From Planctomycetota bacterium (GTDB lineage Bacteria > Planctomycetota > Planctomycetia > Pirellulales > Pirellulaceae): DNA of 25,857 nt. How positions within the stretch are numbered: the first letter of the stretch is position 1; each line of letters begins with the position of its first letter. Both the position numbers and the translations under genes were made by a program. Shown here in pieces: positions 25,001 to 25,857 of the stretch. The stretch lies in assembly GCA_026692885.1 (NCBI GenBank), contig JAPLNJ010000829.1, positions 1 to 25,857 of the forward strand, read 5' to 3'. Below the pieces are notes generated by a model, which did no database searches, had not been told where the DNA came from, and worked only from the letters and a program-made list of their open reading frames with translations.

Positions 25001-25857
25001 CTGGCCGGCAACGACACCATCAACCTGAACAATTCGACCACCCCGACGGGTTTGGGAAAGGACGTAGGGAAAGGCGATCCGGTGATCAGCGTCAAGGGTG
25101 GTGATCCGACCGGTGGCAGCGATACGGTGGTTGTCAACGGTACGATTGTCCCCGACAAGGTGACGATCACGCCCGCCGCGGCGGATGAGGCGGTGATTAC
25201 GGGCACGACCTACGGCACGGACCTCGTGCAAGGTGTGTCCCAGATCAACGTCACCACCACCGAGTCGTTGATCTACAACGGCCGAGGTGGCACAGACACG
25301 TTGACGATAACCACGCCTGCCGGCCCCAACCTTGTGACCCTGACGCCGGGCGCGACGGTGGATTCGGGCGGCGTTCAAGTGGATTCGCTGGTGCCGATGA
25401 GCTTCCTGAATCTGGGCAGCGGCGGCAAGTTGAGCATGGCGGACGCGGCGACAGATCCCGCCGTGCGTGTGGACACGTTGGTCTACAACGGAACGGACGG
25501 CAACGACGTGTTTGGCGTGGCCACGTCGGGGAACGTGACCTTGAACAGTCAAGTCGTGGTGACCACTCCGGGCGTCTCCAGTTTGACCCTCAACGGCCTG
25601 AACGGCGACGATCAGTTCAACGTGACCGGTTTCACGCCGGCAGTCATAGCGCCCCCAACGCCCGCGGTGACGAATCCCTTCACCTCGATCCATGTGAACG
25701 GCGGCGATCCGGATGCCAGCGACGTGTTGAATCTGAATGATGCGGCGGGCGCGGTGGTGGCGAACCTGGAGCCAGCGACGGTCACGGGATACGGAGGCAC
25801 GGTGTCCTTCACGGGCATCGAACATGTCATCCTGGACGGCATCGATACGACGACTCC
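22085..25857 (+). CDS. Giant LEPR-xLL surface/secreted protein with RTX-like repeats (3' end outside window)
   Basis: ATG 22085 follows AAGGAG by 8 bases and opens a frame with no stop to the window edge, giving at least 1257 residues. A basic N-terminus (TKTRTRKNRRQEGR) leads to LEHLEDRRLL at 41-50, the planctomycete LEPR-xLL motif found at the start of very large exported proteins and thought to act in sorting. No classical signal peptide is seen. The rest is Gly/Asp/Thr/Val-rich beta-structure with about a dozen degenerate GGxGxDxLxV units (for example GAGSDTINL, GGGGNDVFYI, GGTGSDLLTV, GLNGDDQFNV) resembling RTX/haemolysin calcium-binding turns. A longer module (EPVIDTL...AINYTA...IEFINKTTL) is repeated 594 residues later. 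No cysteine was seen in the translated part. The likely role is cell-surface or adhesin structure. Confidence 0.9.
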   Translation, partial: MLSSFIDRLLGRDITKTRTRKNRRQEGRANLRKELSRQLNLEHLEDRRLLTTYMQGGTAAATVHTGDLYYDSSIGGNYSDYEDSTIAFDGGVGTGGAGTQVRAVFSYVETEANQDYLSAYNGPIGGVTFIRSWDGAYDQPTTAQSTGQRLSFWFTSDYSITYAGWEASIYVINLDPNPIINAGDGDNAVLVQVDPSQTDLTNVFIDGALVDTFETANLNSLTINGQAGNDVLTVDLSNGNPLPVTWIDGNPFPVNGLRFDGGLGFDGIVLQGGSVTSDTYSPGAQPGEGLITLFNKAVVDGPPDVTRSVSFQNIEPVIDTLIAPTFRIASVPGIASLLDASNAINYTASQLIAGGGRVTVDNFEPIEFINKTTLVIDAGAGSDTINLNNPTTPTALTSVSVNGGGGSDTVTVKGQAIALDNVVYTPMGADSGKLVLVDGSGVPLPLTAVIQLAGVDRLIYDGQNKADTVKVILPARTNMVSFEYDAFASVGLVEVKNVDATGNLGPLLGIQFQNVALALDMTSGDVGNGVTIDGATNAGSNTLFYRGRAEVDQLQVTAVGALGRLNDMLKLSPNVITSSVKNLVLVGGGGNDVFYIAADHPYNSIIVTGGSPVTASNPDSGGDLVVVRGAAGRVEKITVTPNRWIDSETYILGTGPGATPTSTISTSGVGRIYYLGSPTLGNNPVADDTLVVDPGLGTHTVRVDAGRFTGSTASPLVMPGPYDRVTSDSLPQVQGHGLDTLQIAPVRIADAVTGSVAATFVTGDLTQAATKYEAALTVNDTLIIEGNDGSADNYTVTGASGTSALAVTFGTIANPKSVTATLATLGRLQINTLGGDDKVTVDVGGTDLITVPITFDGGTGSDLLTVTGTPKVEAGTFTTSATYTPGPLGNQGRLVEVGVGASTKTMTIDFANLEPVVDLILGTLTVNGTNADNAINYTAGPNNGIGASTGLVSVDGFESIEFINKTTLTIDGLAGNDTINLNNSTTPTGLGKDVGKGDPVISVKGGDPTGGSDTVVVNGTIVPDKVTITPAAADEAVITGTTYGTDLVQGVSQINVTTTESLIYNGRGGTDTLTITTPAGPNLVTLTPGATVDSGGVQVDSLVPMSFLNLGSGGKLSMADAATDPAVRVDTLVYNGTDGNDVFGVATSGNVTLNSQVVVTTPGVSSLTLNGLNGDDQFNVTGFTPAVIAPPTPAVTNPFTSIHVNGGDPDASDVLNLNDAAGAVVANLEPATVTGYGGTVSFTGIEHVILDGIDTTT

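Overview
The window reads as chromosomal DNA of a planctomycete, most likely order Pirellulales. The evidence is a very large secreted protein that opens with the planctomycete LExLExRxLL motif, a 61-residue protein resembling the planctomycete family DUF6800, an lpxA gene (Gram-negative envelope), SapC-like, Uma2 and PQQ-propeller genes, high-GC codon use, mostly single-gene transcription units, and long intergenic stretches full of palindromic repeats. No rRNA, tRNA, CRISPR array, transposase or prophage gene was seen.

Layout, left to right. 1-3649: a divergent MnmE-type GTPase and a soluble hybrid histidine kinase (PAS-HisKA-HATPase-REC-REC). 3654-8294 on the minus strand: a Tat-signal DegT/DnrJ-type PLP enzyme, a block of hairpin repeats, and pyruvate phosphate dikinase (ppdK). 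8295-11322: a palindrome-rich spacer, a Uma2-family protein, a nested inverted repeat, and a secreted PQQ-propeller protein. 11323-13198: a large hairpin, lpxA (minus), a TPR protein, and the DUF6800-like protein. 13199-17610: a secreted 790-residue protein with a C-terminal alpha/beta hydrolase domain, a 640-bp block of palindromic elements, and an anchored endonuclease/exonuclease/phosphatase-fold protein. 17611-20940: a perfect inverted repeat, a MATE transporter (minus), a 171-bp repeat present twice at a 240-bp period, a SapC-family protein, and a clear intrinsic terminator. 20941-22084: palindromes plus 58-bp and 144-bp tandem repeats. 22085 to the right edge: the first 1257 residues of a cysteine-free LEPR-xLL surface protein with RTX-like repeats. 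It has no stop in the window.

The genes do not form one pathway. They cover tRNA or GTPase function, signalling, PEP/pyruvate metabolism, lipid A synthesis, efflux, secreted hydrolysis and cell surface. The most distinctive features are the giant surface protein and the density and variety of intergenic palindromes. At least two dispersed families recur within this window, and several hairpins share a GCTNCGC apex on unrelated but self-complementary stems. No complete new multigene system can be defended from this sequence alone.
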